Of a DNA stretch of 64,000 nt, positions 51,487 through 62,331 are shown in pieces. The stretch is from Sporothrix humicola. Taxonomy: Eukaryota > Ascomycota > Sordariomycetes > Ophiostomatales > Ophiostomataceae. A model generated the notes under the pieces. The model was not told where the DNA came from and made no database searches. It worked only from the letters and a program-made list of their open reading frames with translations. The translations under genes were made by a program, and so were the position numbers. The stretch spans positions 1 to 64,000 of the forward strand of contig WNYE01000028.1 in assembly GCA_021396245.1 (NCBI GenBank). The letters are read 5' to 3'. Every line of letters begins with the position of its first letter. Position 1 is the first letter of the stretch.

Positions 51487-53895
51487 TTAAGCCTCATCCT
51501 CGTCGGTGATGAGCTTAATGATCTTGCCAATGGCAATAGTTTGACCCTAGTACAGTTAGTATGTCGTGAATACAACAAAAATAAATAGAATAGTGCGCGT
51601 AAACATACCTGATCACGGAGAGTGAAACGACCCATCTGGGGGTAGTCCTCGAAACGCTCCACACAAACTGAGCCGGCACCGCCCGTCACCGTCAGGCGGG
51701 CAATGATACTGTCGCCCCGCAGAGCGTGCGACGGCGGCACCTTGCTCTTGCGGCCGGTGCCCTTTTGCAGCTTGTGCAGCAGCGCCGAGAAGGTGACCTC
51801 CTCAATGGCCGAGTGCACGTGCAGCACACAGTTGTAGCCGGCCGTCAGAATCGACTTGAGCTCCAGGATGCGGACTTGGGCCTCAAACGTCTTGACATTG
51901 TGCACCAGACGCTTGGGCGAGCACAGCACGAAACCGGGCAGGATGTCTTCCTCCTCAATGCCACGCAACCGCAGACGCACCTGGTCACCGCACTGCGCAA
52001 TGGACATCTCGTCTTCCGTCTCGCCATACACAGCCGTAATGTCGACCTGGTTCTTGTTGGGCATCATGGTCAGGGTCATGCCCTTCTTGACCACACCGGC
52101 CTCGATCTTGCCCTCGATCACAGTGCCCATGTCGCGGTACTTGGCGCTGATAGCCATCATGAACGGCGCGTTGACCTTGCGCTCGACCGTCTTCATGTTA
52201 TCCAGGTACTCGAGCAGCGAGGGACCGTCGTACCAGGGCGCAACGCCGGCGGGGATGCGGTCCTTGATGTTGGTCGTCTGCTGGGCGGCAATGGGCATGA
52301 AGAAGACGTCCGTCTTGAGGTTGTAGCCCGTGCCCTTGAGGAACTGCGACAGCTTGGTCGTACACTCCTTGTAGCGGTCGTGCGACCACTCGACGGTCGG
52401 GTCGTCCATCTTGTTGATGGCCACAATCAGCTTGTTGACGCCCTGCGTCTTGGCCAGCATGGCGTGCTCGCGCGTCTGGCCGCCCTTTTCGAAACCCGTC
52501 TCGTACTCGCCCTTGCGCGCCGAAATCACCAGGATACCGACATCGGCCTGCGACGCACCACCAATCATGTTAGGCACGTAAGTCTTGTGGCCGGGGGCGT
52601 CGAGAATCGAGTAGCGGCGCTTCTCCGTCTCGAAGAAACCGCGGCCGACCTCGACCGTCTTGCCCTTGGACCGCTCTTCGCTCGTCAGATCCAGCGCCCA
52701 CGACAGGTACCACGTCTCACGGCCCATCTCCTTGGCCTCGCGCTTGTACTTGTCCATTGTGCGCTGGTCGACCATGCCCGTCGCGTACAGGATCGAGCCA
52801 CCCAGTGTCGACTTGCCGGCATCGACGTGGCCAATGAAGATGATGTTGACGTGCTCCTTGCCGTAGATTTCCTTGAGTGTCTCCTCGTCGACATCGGCGG
52901 CCTGCTCCTTCTGGACGGCATCGACGTCGCGCGTCACCTTAGGACCGGCGGGCGCCCGCGACGGGCTCGAGCGGCCAGACGACGGCGTCGGCGATGTGGT
53001 GCCGCTAGCCGAACCACCCTGTGCAGACGCGCCCGTCTTCTCAATGGCCTTGGCGGCTGTCGTCTTAGCACCGGCCTCAGCAGCAGCAGCGCCCGTGCCA
53101 GCAGCAGTGCCGGCAACAGCTGCCGCCGCAACGTCCTCCTTCTTGGCCTCTTCCTTCTTGGGCTCCTCCTTCTTCTCCTCCTTGGGAGCAGCCGGGACGC
53201 CAATGCTCAGAACCTTGGCGACCTTGGGCTTGGCATCGCCGCCGATGCTCAGGACTTTGTTGCCGATCGGCTCAGAAGCTTTGGGCAGCGAAACAACAGG
53301 CGCTGCGGCTGCTGGTGCTGCTGCTCCTGATCCTGACGCCGCAGGAGCTTCGGGAGCTGCGGCCGGGGCAGCGGCATCGGGTCTCTTTGCGATTGTCGGG
53401 GGGTTGCGGTTGTTGTTGTTGTTGTTGTTATACTGGTTGCCACCACGGCCCTGGTAGCCGCCACGGTAGTTGTTGTCTGCAATAGTCAGTACTACTCCAA
53501 ATCCGTAATATCGTCCGAGTATCTCCTCGTCACATACTGTAGTTCTGGTAGCCTTGGTTGCCGTAGTTGCCGTAGCCCTGGTTGGCCTGGTACTGGTCGT
53601 AGCTCTGCTGCTGCGGCTGCTGGCCGTACTGCTGGTAGCCGCCGTAGCCCTGGCCGTGCTGCTGGTACTGCTGCTGGTACTGCGGCACAAAGTTGTTGCC
53701 ATACGGCTGGCCCGGGTTGAACGACTGGGCGCCGGGCTGGAAGCTGGCAACGCCCGGCTGGAATCCGCCACGGCCTCCGCGACCGCCGCCGCCACCACGG
53801 CCACCACCGCCCTGCAGGTTCATCTGCTGTGTCTGGCGCGCCAGGTTGTCGTCCTGGGCCGACGGGTCGTCCTCCCACGAGTTAAGGTGCGACAT
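51487..53895 (-). CDS. SUP35: SUP35 / eRF3, translation termination GTPase with prion-like N domain (761 aa, 3 exons)
   Basis: Class II release factor that works with eRF1 at stop codons in the cytoplasm. Proposed exons (minus) are 53538-53895, 51609-53476 and 51487-51546; both donors are GTATGT and both junctions are in frame. Exon 1 encodes almost exactly the prion-like N domain (residues 1-119): Gly/Arg-rich, then Gln/Asn/Tyr/Gly repeats of the GGYQQYGQQ type. The middle region has a poly-Asn run, a KVLSIG segment repeated twice, and Lys/Glu-rich charged blocks. The EF-Tu-like GTPase begins with GHVDAGKST at 335, followed by DAPGH and NKMD, and the last exon gives GQTIAIGKIIKLI. The start at 53895 matches the family (MSHLNSWEDDP). 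It is head to head with the YRB30-like gene. Confidence 0.95.
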
Positions 53896-54934
53896 GATGT
53901 GGGGTGTATGGGGTTGTTCTGGAAGTAAGGGAAGTTGGAGGTTGGAAAAGAATGCGTCGAAAGTCGAATCGAACGCGGGGTCGTTGATTTTATCGAGATT
54001 CGGCGGGGGCGCAGCGAATCGTCGGGTCTCAATCGGGTCGTCGAGGGTGGCGATGCGACAAGGCACGAAGGGCTCAAATATCGAAGAACGAAATCGACGG
54101 ATCCGAAATTCAGGCCTAAAAGACAAGGAGAACAGACGGCCGTTGATGCCCGGTGAGTCAACGGAAATTCTGTGCTGGAAAGGACGGAAACTAAAAATCC
54201 TCTAAACTGTCCAACGAAACAATCGAGTGGACGGTGAGGGGTGGTGAGAAGGGAGATGTGTTGGCCGTTCTGGGATGCAAGAGGGAGAAAGGCGAGAAAG
54301 ACTGAAAGAAGACAATGGCAACATTTTGCTCGTTTTGGCCCCTTTGGCTACATCCCAGTGCTTAGTTTTTTTAATATATTTTTTTCTTTCTCTCCTTCCC
54401 ATCTTTTTCGCTGTAGCTGGTTTTTTGCCCCGCCATCGCCCTCTTTTGCTCTTTCCCGCGCCCGCGTTAGTTCGAAACAACATGGATAGAGTGGGAAGGA
54501 GCGGGCAGAGTTTTCATCACGTGAGACGATCAGAGCTTTCTGTGCACAGTGCGCTGCCAGGGTACGTCATAAGTGGTGCTGGCAGTGCCTAACCACACAG
54601 CAGTGGGGCAGCTCCGCCAGGGGCCGTCAGGCTGCACTGGCACGTTGATGAGGGGCAATAGCCTGAAGAGAGCCACAAGGAAAACCTGAAGCTGGGTCCG
54701 TAAGGCAGGCACAAGTCGCACGGTGCAGGTACCTGCCTATTTCACTAACATGGCCAACAACACGCAAACAGAAACGACGATGGGTGTCATTCCTTCCTGT
54801 TTGGGGGATGACAATATATTTTTGAGTGAACGCGATTTTTGTCAAGTTTCTCGTGTGCTGATGTACACTGTGTTTCACGTATTTCTCACATTTTACAAAC
54901 ACCCTTTCAACTATGGCACCGACATCTTCACAAC
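53896..54934. promoter_or_regulatory. Bidirectional promoter of SUP35 and the YRB30-like gene
   Basis: 1.04 kb between two divergently read genes. A CACGTG E-box lies at 54518-54523 (in ATCACGTGAG). A T-rich tract at 54360-54440 and several short inverted CTGGCAG/CTGCCAG words at 54550-54600 are also present. No gene is supported inside. Confidence 0.5.
54518..54523. promoter_or_regulatory. CACGTG E-box
   Basis: A perfect CACGTG hexamer in the SUP35/YRB30-like divergent promoter, a typical binding site for bHLH factors such as CBF1-type proteins. Occupancy is not known. Confidence 0.35.
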
Positions 54935-56929
54935 ATGGACGAATTTCTTCTTCGGCTGGGCTACCAGGCTATGAACCAAGCGATGCGCTGCGGCATCTCG
55001 CTTACATCGACATTTGCAGTAAATCAATGTTCCCGTTTACTCAAAACTGTCGACAACAAAAAGCAACATAAAGAGCTAGAGGCCTTGCAGAAAGTGCTCA
55101 ACAGCAAAATTAAAGTGAGACTCAACCGTGAAACTTCGTGGAGCCACTATCTAACTCTTGACAGATCGTCTCTCCAGCCCTCGACCTCATTGAATTCAAG
55201 TATGCATCTACACCTTATTTCTTTTTACTCTATACCTCCGAGTTCTCGTTACTGACCAAACTGATTCAGATCTGGCCGTGGAAATGTATTTCTCGGAAAC
55301 GCAGCAGCCCTGGCCAAGGAGCTGCATCGCGATATTGTGGCCCTCGGTAAACGACTCGAAAACGCGGCAGCAACAGAAGAACTGGCCCAGAAACAGGGAT
55401 TTCGCTTTCAACTAGATGCGGAGCAACGAAATGTCGAACTCTTTGAGATTATTCGCGACATCAAAAAACTTCTCGTCCGCATCGACAGTGACATTCCCCT
55501 TCTACAGCTCGCCATCACAGCCTCGGGCGAGAGTCTCTCGACCGCACTACCACCAAGCATTTCTCCATCTCGACTTTTGCAAGCAAGCATGTTTCTCGTG
55601 GTGGGAGATACACAGTTTTCGGGAGATCCATGTCGGCCCGTGCAGATTGGTCCATCGTTTACACTGTCGCTGTATATGCTCTTTCTCGGACACTCGACCG
55701 CAACCAGCAAACCAAAAACAAACGGAGAAGGAAAAAACAACGACGACACACGAGACAGGCGTACCGAGAAGCCGTATGGGGTCGGTCCCGGAGAGAGAAA
55801 GCCCATCTGGCAGGAAGTCCTGCACAAGGCCCGCGTCCGCATCTGTCGAACACCGCCGGGCTGGGAGTTTCATCTTGGAAAGGGCTTTGTTGCACCAAAG
55901 GAGAAGCCAGGTATTGACGTGACAGTGTCTACCATGACTTTGCCGTCAACCCATGAGCAAGTGGAAGAAAAAGAGTATGTTTACTACTTAGAGATCATTG
56001 AGGATCTTGACGACGGCCGTGCCCATGACGATGACATCTCCTCCAATACTGCGTACGACGGGATATCACATGCTGGCGTGCAAGAGGCCATCCCAGTGTA
56101 CCAGATCTCGAAGCTGTTCTATACCGACTCAGGACGTATCCTCAACATTGGCACTCAGAACGGGTTTGAAAATAAGTCGGTCCTCCTACTCAAACGTGAT
56201 ACATCGTCCACAGCCCCAACAAAATCAATGGAGCATATGGAGCCGGGGGGAGAAGATAGAGAGGAGCCGAATACAGCGTCTTCTGACAGCGAAAGCGAAC
56301 AGGACAGTGTCGACCGTCAACTGCAGGAGGAAAGCAAGAAATACACCAAAAAGTTTGGAATCCCTACAGCGAAACCCCAAGAACAAGGCCATGGTCGCTA
56401 GAAGCTTCCAGGTCACTTGGATCCAGAATGGCTTGCTCTGGAGGTATTTACTGAGGAAACAGATGAAATCGACGAGAGTGATACTGAGGACGAGGATAAT
56501 GAGGAAGAGGAAGAGAGCGAGGATGACGACGAATCAACTCCTAACTCTCCCATGGAGAAACACGTGTCTGTCGACACACATCTGGCAGAAAAGATGCTTA
56601 GCGTGTCGGTGTCGAGCAACGACACACCCACGCCAGAACCTCCACGCGTCGCTCAGTCGCCATACGGATCTGTCACTTCATCGCTTTCTCTCCTCGAGAT
56701 GCTGGTTCGCCTCACAGGTTTGCAGCAGTTCCAGCAGACATCGCACCTCTCCATCCCTGACTACATCCTGACCTTCTTCCTCGAAGAAACATCGGCAACT
56801 GGACTCAGAGGCGAGGCTCGATGGCAAGCAAAGCATGCTGCCAAACAGAGAATGGGCTTTGATCCGTTTACAGACACGCCGACAAAGGAGCAGTCGACGC
56901 CCAACAAGCCACGAAAAGGCATGTTGTGA
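54935..56929 (+). CDS. YRB30-like RanGTP-binding protein, reading frame interrupted by an in-frame TAG (3 exons)
   Basis: Member of the fungal RanGTP-binding family related to yeast YRB30, acting in nuclear transport control. Proposed exons are 54935-55114, 55165-55199 and 55270 onward, with introns of 50 and 70 bases (GTGAGA and GTATGC donors, CAG acceptors). The junctions give KIVSPALDLIEFKSGRGNVF, very family-like. The frame reaches TAG at 56399-56401 (448 residues). The same frame then continues without another stop to 56929, giving 175 more codons that look like the family's own C terminus: KLPGHLDPEWLALEVF, an acidic stretch, then SLLEMLVRLTGLQQFQQ and a FFLEE segment. So the TAG lies inside a conserved protein. 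The open options are readthrough, a non-standard intron (a 33-base GT-AG at 56394-56426 or weak ones of about 96-105 bases), a nonsense allele or a base error. The N-terminal assignment is firm; the 3' structure is not. Confidence 0.72.
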
Positions 56930-58148
56930 TGTTGTAGGAGGGAAGAACGCGTCGGGCTGCACGAATTACTCCATCGCAGTATTGGGCTGCACGGATCCGA
57001 CATCACGATAGAGAGGTACTTCTTTAAATCACGGCATTAGGAGACAAGAGAAGGGGGACGCGAGAATGTACATAATACGATAACCGGCGCTACTCACGCG
57101 TCAAATTGGCCAAATGAGAGAGGGGCACACTTTGAGGCGCGGTAGCCTACGGAGGATCCAGGGTGGAAATTGGGCTGCCGTGTTGGCTTGCCGTCGTGGA
57201 TTGGATTGGAGGAGAATGTACTGGATTTAGAGTTTTGTCCAAGAAGAAAACACTATTTCCACATGCAGAGCCTTGCGTGAATGTAAACAATGCCCAATCC
57301 CTGTAGCCGAAGTACCGGGTACCTAGAGTCACCGCACAGTGTACCTTATCTTATCAGTAGTGGCGTTGCTCAGCAGCCACCTGTTTATGCCCCCACCACC
57401 AGCCAATCAGAGTGCATGACGCAACTGCCCTGTCTGCAAGCGTTTTGTCCAGTGGTGCCTTCCCCAAACCACTTTACACGACTGGGCAAGGCATTTTGCA
57501 TTTTGCATTTCGAGACGAGGCATCCATACATCCCGCCAAACTCTTCCAACGACGCAAGAGGAGAGAAAGGCACAACCGCGACAGCTCACGATCTCAGGCA
57601 TCACTTTCTTCTTGCTGATTGCTGCGACGGCTGCAGCTCAATGCGGTAAGTTGTTGCTGCGCACTGTGCCCCGTTCAGGGCCATTTACTGTCACTTGTCA
57701 TTTCTCTGTTTGGTTTCTTTTTGACGGCCTCCTTTTGCTCAATATTGAGCAGCCTCTTGCCCTCAATTGCCTTTCGACTGCAGTAAGAACATTCACTTCT
57801 GACATCTCTTTTTTCTCTATAAATAGGACCAAGCCCGGCGCTGGTTTTGGTTTCCAGCCCCGAGATACTCTCGCCATCACCGACTCTCCCTCTTTCCACG
57901 ATCAAAACAAGAAGAACGAGAAGAAGAACCAGCACAGCAGGCCTACGTCTCCTGTGAAGCCGTCTTCTCATACAAATAGACCTCATTCTCCCTCCAAGAG
58001 CAGAGACCAGCTCACCCAGAGCTTCTGTGACCTCATCCGGTCCACAACAACTGCCCCTCCTCCTTCTTTGTCCTCTCTTCCGTCTCTCTCTTTCTCCTCC
58101 CAACCCTCTTTTACATCTACATCCTCCACAACTACAACCACAACCAAA
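56930..58148. other. Intergenic region with leader intron candidate of the ULS1-like gene
   Basis: 1.2 kb. The segment 57646-57826 is flanked by a GTAAGT donor right after ATGCG (57641-57645) and an AATAG acceptor, and so is a good 181-base intron candidate in the leader of the next gene. If spliced it would join ATGCG to GACC and place an in-frame start upstream of the one I chose, adding about 108 residues. CT-rich leader sequence covers 58030-58140. Confidence 0.45.
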
Positions 58149-61100
58149 ATGACTCGCTCTCGCAGCGCGTCCTTCTCGGACGATGATCTCATGATCGTAA
58201 GCTCGCAGGCTATGAGCTCGCAGGGCTACGGCTCACAAGACTATCCGTCCCAAGAACTCGGCGGCGGTCTCAATTCGTCGCCGCTGCGGCCCATCCGACC
58301 TCCCAACGATGTTATCGACATCACCAGCAGCCCGGTCGCGCCGGCGTTGTCGCCGTCCAAGGGAAGCGGCTCGTCAATGGCCAGTCGTGGACCAGCGTCA
58401 CAGCAGCCCATGTTTGGCCGTCCCACGCAAATGTCAACACCGACGTCGTCAAAGCCAACAATGTCGGCGGCTGCCGCTGCAGCAGCTGCTCGCGTTCAGC
58501 AGCGACAGAACGCGCTGTTCAATGCCAACCAGAAACGCCCAGAGCACCACCGGCCACAGCGGCTTACTGGGCCGCTGGCGCCGAAACAGCCCGACCGCAA
58601 AGCCGCACCTCGGCCCATGTTCAGCTCCATGGACTCGAGTCAGACGAACGGTGGCACAGCATACCCCGTCAGCTCTTTCTACAGCAACACCGCACCCAAA
58701 CAGACAATGATCAAGCAGAGTATACCCTCGGGGATGCACGACGATGTCAACTTTTACACAGATCCCGACAAGGCCACTGCTGACCTGAAGGCTCTGCTTG
58801 AAGGCGGCATGGAGGACGACGATGATGACGAGGAAGAGGCGGCACCGACCGTCGACCTCACAAGCGGTATCGCCAAAGAAGTCGCGGCCGCGCCTGAAAA
58901 GGCGGCTGAGAAGCCAAAGAAAAAGGAAGATGCCGAAGGTTATGACGACGGCACAGTCGAGGGCGTCAAGGTCAAGCTGCTGCCGCACCAGGTTGAGGGT
59001 GTTAAGTGGATGCGCGGTCGTGAGCTTGGTCCTGTCAAGAGAGGCCGCGTGCCCAAGGGCGGTATTCTGGCCGACGACATGGGTCTCGGAAAGACGCTGC
59101 AATCAATCTCGCTGATTCTGACCAACCCGAAGCCAACAAAGGACATGCCGGGCTGGAAGAAGCATTACGAGAAGATTGACGGCGGCACGCTCGTTGTGGC
59201 GCCTCTCGCTCTGATCCGTCAGTGGGAGGCCGAAATCAAGGAGAAGGTGAACCGTGACCCGCCACTGAAGGTCTGTGTTCACCATGGACCGCAGAGAACG
59301 GCTCACCCGAAAGACCTGGCCAAGTTTGACGTCGTCATCACAACCTACCAGATTCTTGTGTCGGAGCACGCAAAAAGCGGCAAGCTTCTTGAGAGCGGCT
59401 GTTTTGGTTTGCAATGGTACCGCGTCATTCTCGACGAGGCCCACAGCATCAAGAACCGCAATGCAAAGATGACAAAGGCCTGTTGCGCCATTGCGGCCGA
59501 GTTCCGCTGGTGTTTGACTGGCACGCCCATGCAAAACAACCTCGATGAGCTGCAGAGCCTTGTCAACTTTTTGCGCATCACTCCCTACGACAACCTCGCC
59601 GAGTGGCGCGCTCACATCGATGCACCGCTCAAGAATGGGCGGGGCTATCTTGCCATCCGACGCCTGCACAGTCTACTGCGGTGCTTCATGAAGCGGCGCA
59701 CCAAGGACATCCTCAAGGAAGAGGGTGCTCTGGTGCCCGGTGGAAAGAAGGCCATCGAAGCTGCTGCTGCTGCGGCCGCTGCTGAGGAGCAGGCCATCAA
59801 GGATGGCACACATACACCAAGTGGCAGCGGCACGTCAACACCCGCCAAGGTCCCTGCCACGCCTGCTTTCAAGATCACTGCACGCAATGTTGTCAGTATC
59901 GCGGCCGAGTTCTCACCCTCTGAGCGTGAGTTCTATGATCGTCTAGAGGAGCGTGCCGACAAGAGTCTCGAGAAGATGGTGCAGGGAAAGTCCCTGAACT
60001 ACGCCAACGCGCTCGTGTTGCTTCTGCGTCTTCGCCAGGCATGCAACCATCCCAGCCTGCTCACGTTCAAGCTCGAAAAGGACAAGGACGCCATGTCGAC
60101 GGATGCTATGCCCGCGTCGCAAAAGTCGGCTGCTACTGACAACGACATCGACGCGCTTGCCGACGTCTTTGGCGGACTCGGAATCCAGGCCAAGATGTGT
60201 GAAGTGTGCATGACGGATCTCACCAAGGAAGAGCAGCGGGACTGCGAAGCAGCTGGTGACGGTATGGTCTGCACAAAGTGCATCGAAGATCGTGAGGTTC
60301 TCAAAGGAAAGCCGAAGAAGGTCAAGAAGGAGAAGAAGCACAAAAAGGATAAAAAGCACCGCAGCAAAGACAAGAGCAAGAAGCACAGGTCAGAGAAGCA
60401 CCGCGTAAAGAAGGAGGCTGCAGCAGTCAACGACGATGATGAGGACGAGGATGACTGCATCCTTCCTGCGTCTCGCAAGGCGGCTAAGCGGAAGCCGCGC
60501 AACCGGCTCGCCATTGTCGACAGCGACGACGAGGAAGCCGACGGCAGCTGGCTCGTGGGCGAGGAAGAGCAAGGGTCTCTCCATCTCGGCAAGGCTGGCG
60601 GCGAAGAGGACGAGAATGCCGAGGGCGGTGGTGACTGGATCAACAGCGACGACTCAATCCACAAATCGGAAGATGAAGATGACGATGCCAGCCGCCTCAG
60701 CAGTTTCATCGTAGACGACGAGAAAGAGGCCACCTCGGCTATGGCTTCCAAGAAGGGCAAGAAGAAGACTGAGACTCTCCTCCAAGACTGGGACAGCGAT
60801 GAAAGCGGCGACGATGACTTTGTCTCGGCCGGCAGCGCCACCAACTCTGACGACGACGACTCTGGATCTGGCTCTGAAACGGAATCTGACTCTGGATCCG
60901 ACGAATCATCAGACGACGACGACGGCGAGGGCGAATCACACATCTCCACGTCCGAGCTTATGTCCAACGTCGACGATGACTCTTTTATCGGAAGACGCCA
61001 AACGACCAGCCGCAGAAACAAGGCCGCCCTCGACAGAATGACCGACTCGGACACGGTGCTCATCTCGGCCAAGATCCGCAAGATGCTCTCCATCCTTAAG

Positions 61101-61802
61101 AAGGAGGCCGGCGAGCACAAGTTTATTGTCTTCTCGCAGTTCACATCCATGCTGAGCCTGATCAGCCCCTTCTTGGTGCGCGCCGGCCTGGGCCACGTCC
61201 GCTACGAGGGCAGCATGCGCAACGACGCACGTGAAGCCAGTCTTAATAGTCTGCGCCACGACCCCAATGTCCGCGTCCTGTTGTGCAGTCTCAAGTGCGG
61301 CGCCCTTGGTCTGAATTTGACGGCCGCCACGCGCGTCATTATCCTGGAGCCTTTCTGGAACCCGTTCGTCGAAGAGCAGGCCATTGACCGTGTCCATCGT
61401 CTGACCCAAACCGTCGATGTCACCATTTACAAGCTGACCGTCGAAGACACGGTCGAGCAGCGCATCCTCGCCCTCCAGGACAAGAAGCGGCTGCTGGCCG
61501 CCCAGGCGCTCGAGGCCGGCACGCTCGGCGGCGCCAAGGGCAAGGGCAAGAAGGAGGCCCTCAAGCTGGGTCTCAAGGAACTCATGGACCTCTTCAAGCA
61601 CGACGCCCGCGGCCCGCCAGGTACAGAAAATGGTGTTGTTGGCGGAAGCAGCGGCAGTGCTCGCGACGACGCCGTCGACGCTGCGTTTGTGGACCAGTTT
61701 GCCGCCATGGGCTCGGGTCTGCTGCGGCGGCGCGACGGCGGTTCGGGCAGTGGATCAAGAGGCGGTGCATCGCAAGAGTCTGCATACAGCCGGCGGTGGT
61801 AG
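58149..61802 (+). CDS. SNF2-family ATPase of the ULS1/RAD5-16 type (1217 aa)
   Basis: Predicted nuclear DNA translocase of the RAD5/16-ULS1 group, acting on chromatin, DNA repair or SUMO-marked proteins by family. Motif I DMGLGKT at about 310-316, DEAH at 429-432, TGTPMQNN soon after, then a Cys cluster (C684 x2 C ... CTKC) that resembles a degraded RING rather than a complete one. A Lys-rich stretch and a very acidic Ser/Asp tract (about 755-935) separate the two motor lobes. The second lobe has CSLKCGALGLNL and QAIDRVHRLTQ near 1076, with the Arg finger intact, and ends in a family-typical LALQDKKR. The N terminus is Ser/Gln-rich with an IDITSS segment that could act as a SUMO-interacting motif. 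The start at 58149 is conservative; a spliced upstream start is possible. Single exon from here. Confidence 0.85.
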   Translation: MTRSRSASFSDDDLMIVSSQAMSSQGYGSQDYPSQELGGGLNSSPLRPIRPPNDVIDITSSPVAPALSPSKGSGSSMASRGPASQQPMFGRPTQMSTPTSSKPTMSAAAAAAAARVQQRQNALFNANQKRPEHHRPQRLTGPLAPKQPDRKAAPRPMFSSMDSSQTNGGTAYPVSSFYSNTAPKQTMIKQSIPSGMHDDVNFYTDPDKATADLKALLEGGMEDDDDDEEEAAPTVDLTSGIAKEVAAAPEKAAEKPKKKEDAEGYDDGTVEGVKVKLLPHQVEGVKWMRGRELGPVKRGRVPKGGILADDMGLGKTLQSISLILTNPKPTKDMPGWKKHYEKIDGGTLVVAPLALIRQWEAEIKEKVNRDPPLKVCVHHGPQRTAHPKDLAKFDVVITTYQILVSEHAKSGKLLESGCFGLQWYRVILDEAHSIKNRNAKMTKACCAIAAEFRWCLTGTPMQNNLDELQSLVNFLRITPYDNLAEWRAHIDAPLKNGRGYLAIRRLHSLLRCFMKRRTKDILKEEGALVPGGKKAIEAAAAAAAAEEQAIKDGTHTPSGSGTSTPAKVPATPAFKITARNVVSIAAEFSPSEREFYDRLEERADKSLEKMVQGKSLNYANALVLLLRLRQACNHPSLLTFKLEKDKDAMSTDAMPASQKSAATDNDIDALADVFGGLGIQAKMCEVCMTDLTKEEQRDCEAAGDGMVCTKCIEDREVLKGKPKKVKKEKKHKKDKKHRSKDKSKKHRSEKHRVKKEAAAVNDDDEDEDDCILPASRKAAKRKPRNRLAIVDSDDEEADGSWLVGEEEQGSLHLGKAGGEEDENAEGGGDWINSDDSIHKSEDEDDDASRLSSFIVDDEKEATSAMASKKGKKKTETLLQDWDSDESGDDDFVSAGSATNSDDDDSGSGSETESDSGSDESSDDDDGEGESHISTSELMSNVDDDSFIGRRQTTSRRNKAALDRMTDSDTVLISAKIRKMLSILKKEAGEHKFIVFSQFTSMLSLISPFLVRAGLGHVRYEGSMRNDAREASLNSLRHDPNVRVLLCSLKCGALGLNLTAATRVIILEPFWNPFVEEQAIDRVHRLTQTVDVTIYKLTVEDTVEQRILALQDKKRLLAAQALEAGTLGGAKGKGKKEALKLGLKELMDLFKHDARGPPGTENGVVGGSSGSARDDAVDAAFVDQFAAMGSGLLRRRDGGSGSGSRGGASQESAYSRRW

Positions 61803-62331
61803 ACTTGCATTTTGGAACAGACCAGAGATGTTGAGATGCTGTCATGATAGATGCTTGGTATTTTGTTTGCATTTTACGGATGTTTTATTAGATGATTTTA
61901 CACGCATAAATGATTTCAAACGTTTTAAACAATTTTGTGTCCAACGACGTTTATTTCCTGTTTTTTTTATTATATATTTATTTCAAGAAAATATAATAAA
62001 ACATAAATTTTAATAATTAATTATCAAAAAATCAATCTTCACAAAGTAAATTTCCACATAAATCCAAAGAAATCGCTGAAATGCACAAAGTCGTGAAAAG
62101 GAAATAATCATGACAAGAAAAGACGTTGAATATAACAAACAGAGTGTATAAAAAGAAAAAGAAAAAAGAAAACATTGCGTGGGTGGGTAGATAGATACAG
62201 GGTGTTCAAAATTAGAACCAGAGCAGATGAAAATGAAAACGAAAACCAATAGAGAAATCCTCCTGCGACCGTCAACTATACTTTGTACAAAATCAACTTC
62301 CCTTTCACTCCTGTCTCCTCCCCTCTCTCCT
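61803..62331. other. AT-rich convergent 3' flanks
   Basis: About 530 bases between the ULS1-like and HSE1 stop codons. It is strongly AT-rich at 61960-62040, as expected for 3' flanks with polyadenylation signals (AATAAAAC near 61995). No gene is seen. Confidence 0.5.

Noticed and set aside
51726..53330. 534-codon + strand frame opposite SUP35
   Set aside because: Leu/Arg/Gly-rich shadow of the SUP35 GTPase exon.
53896..54126. N-terminal extension of SUP35 from an upstream in-frame ATG
   Set aside because: The family starts at the MSHLNSWEDDP-type sequence; the upstream part is not family-like.
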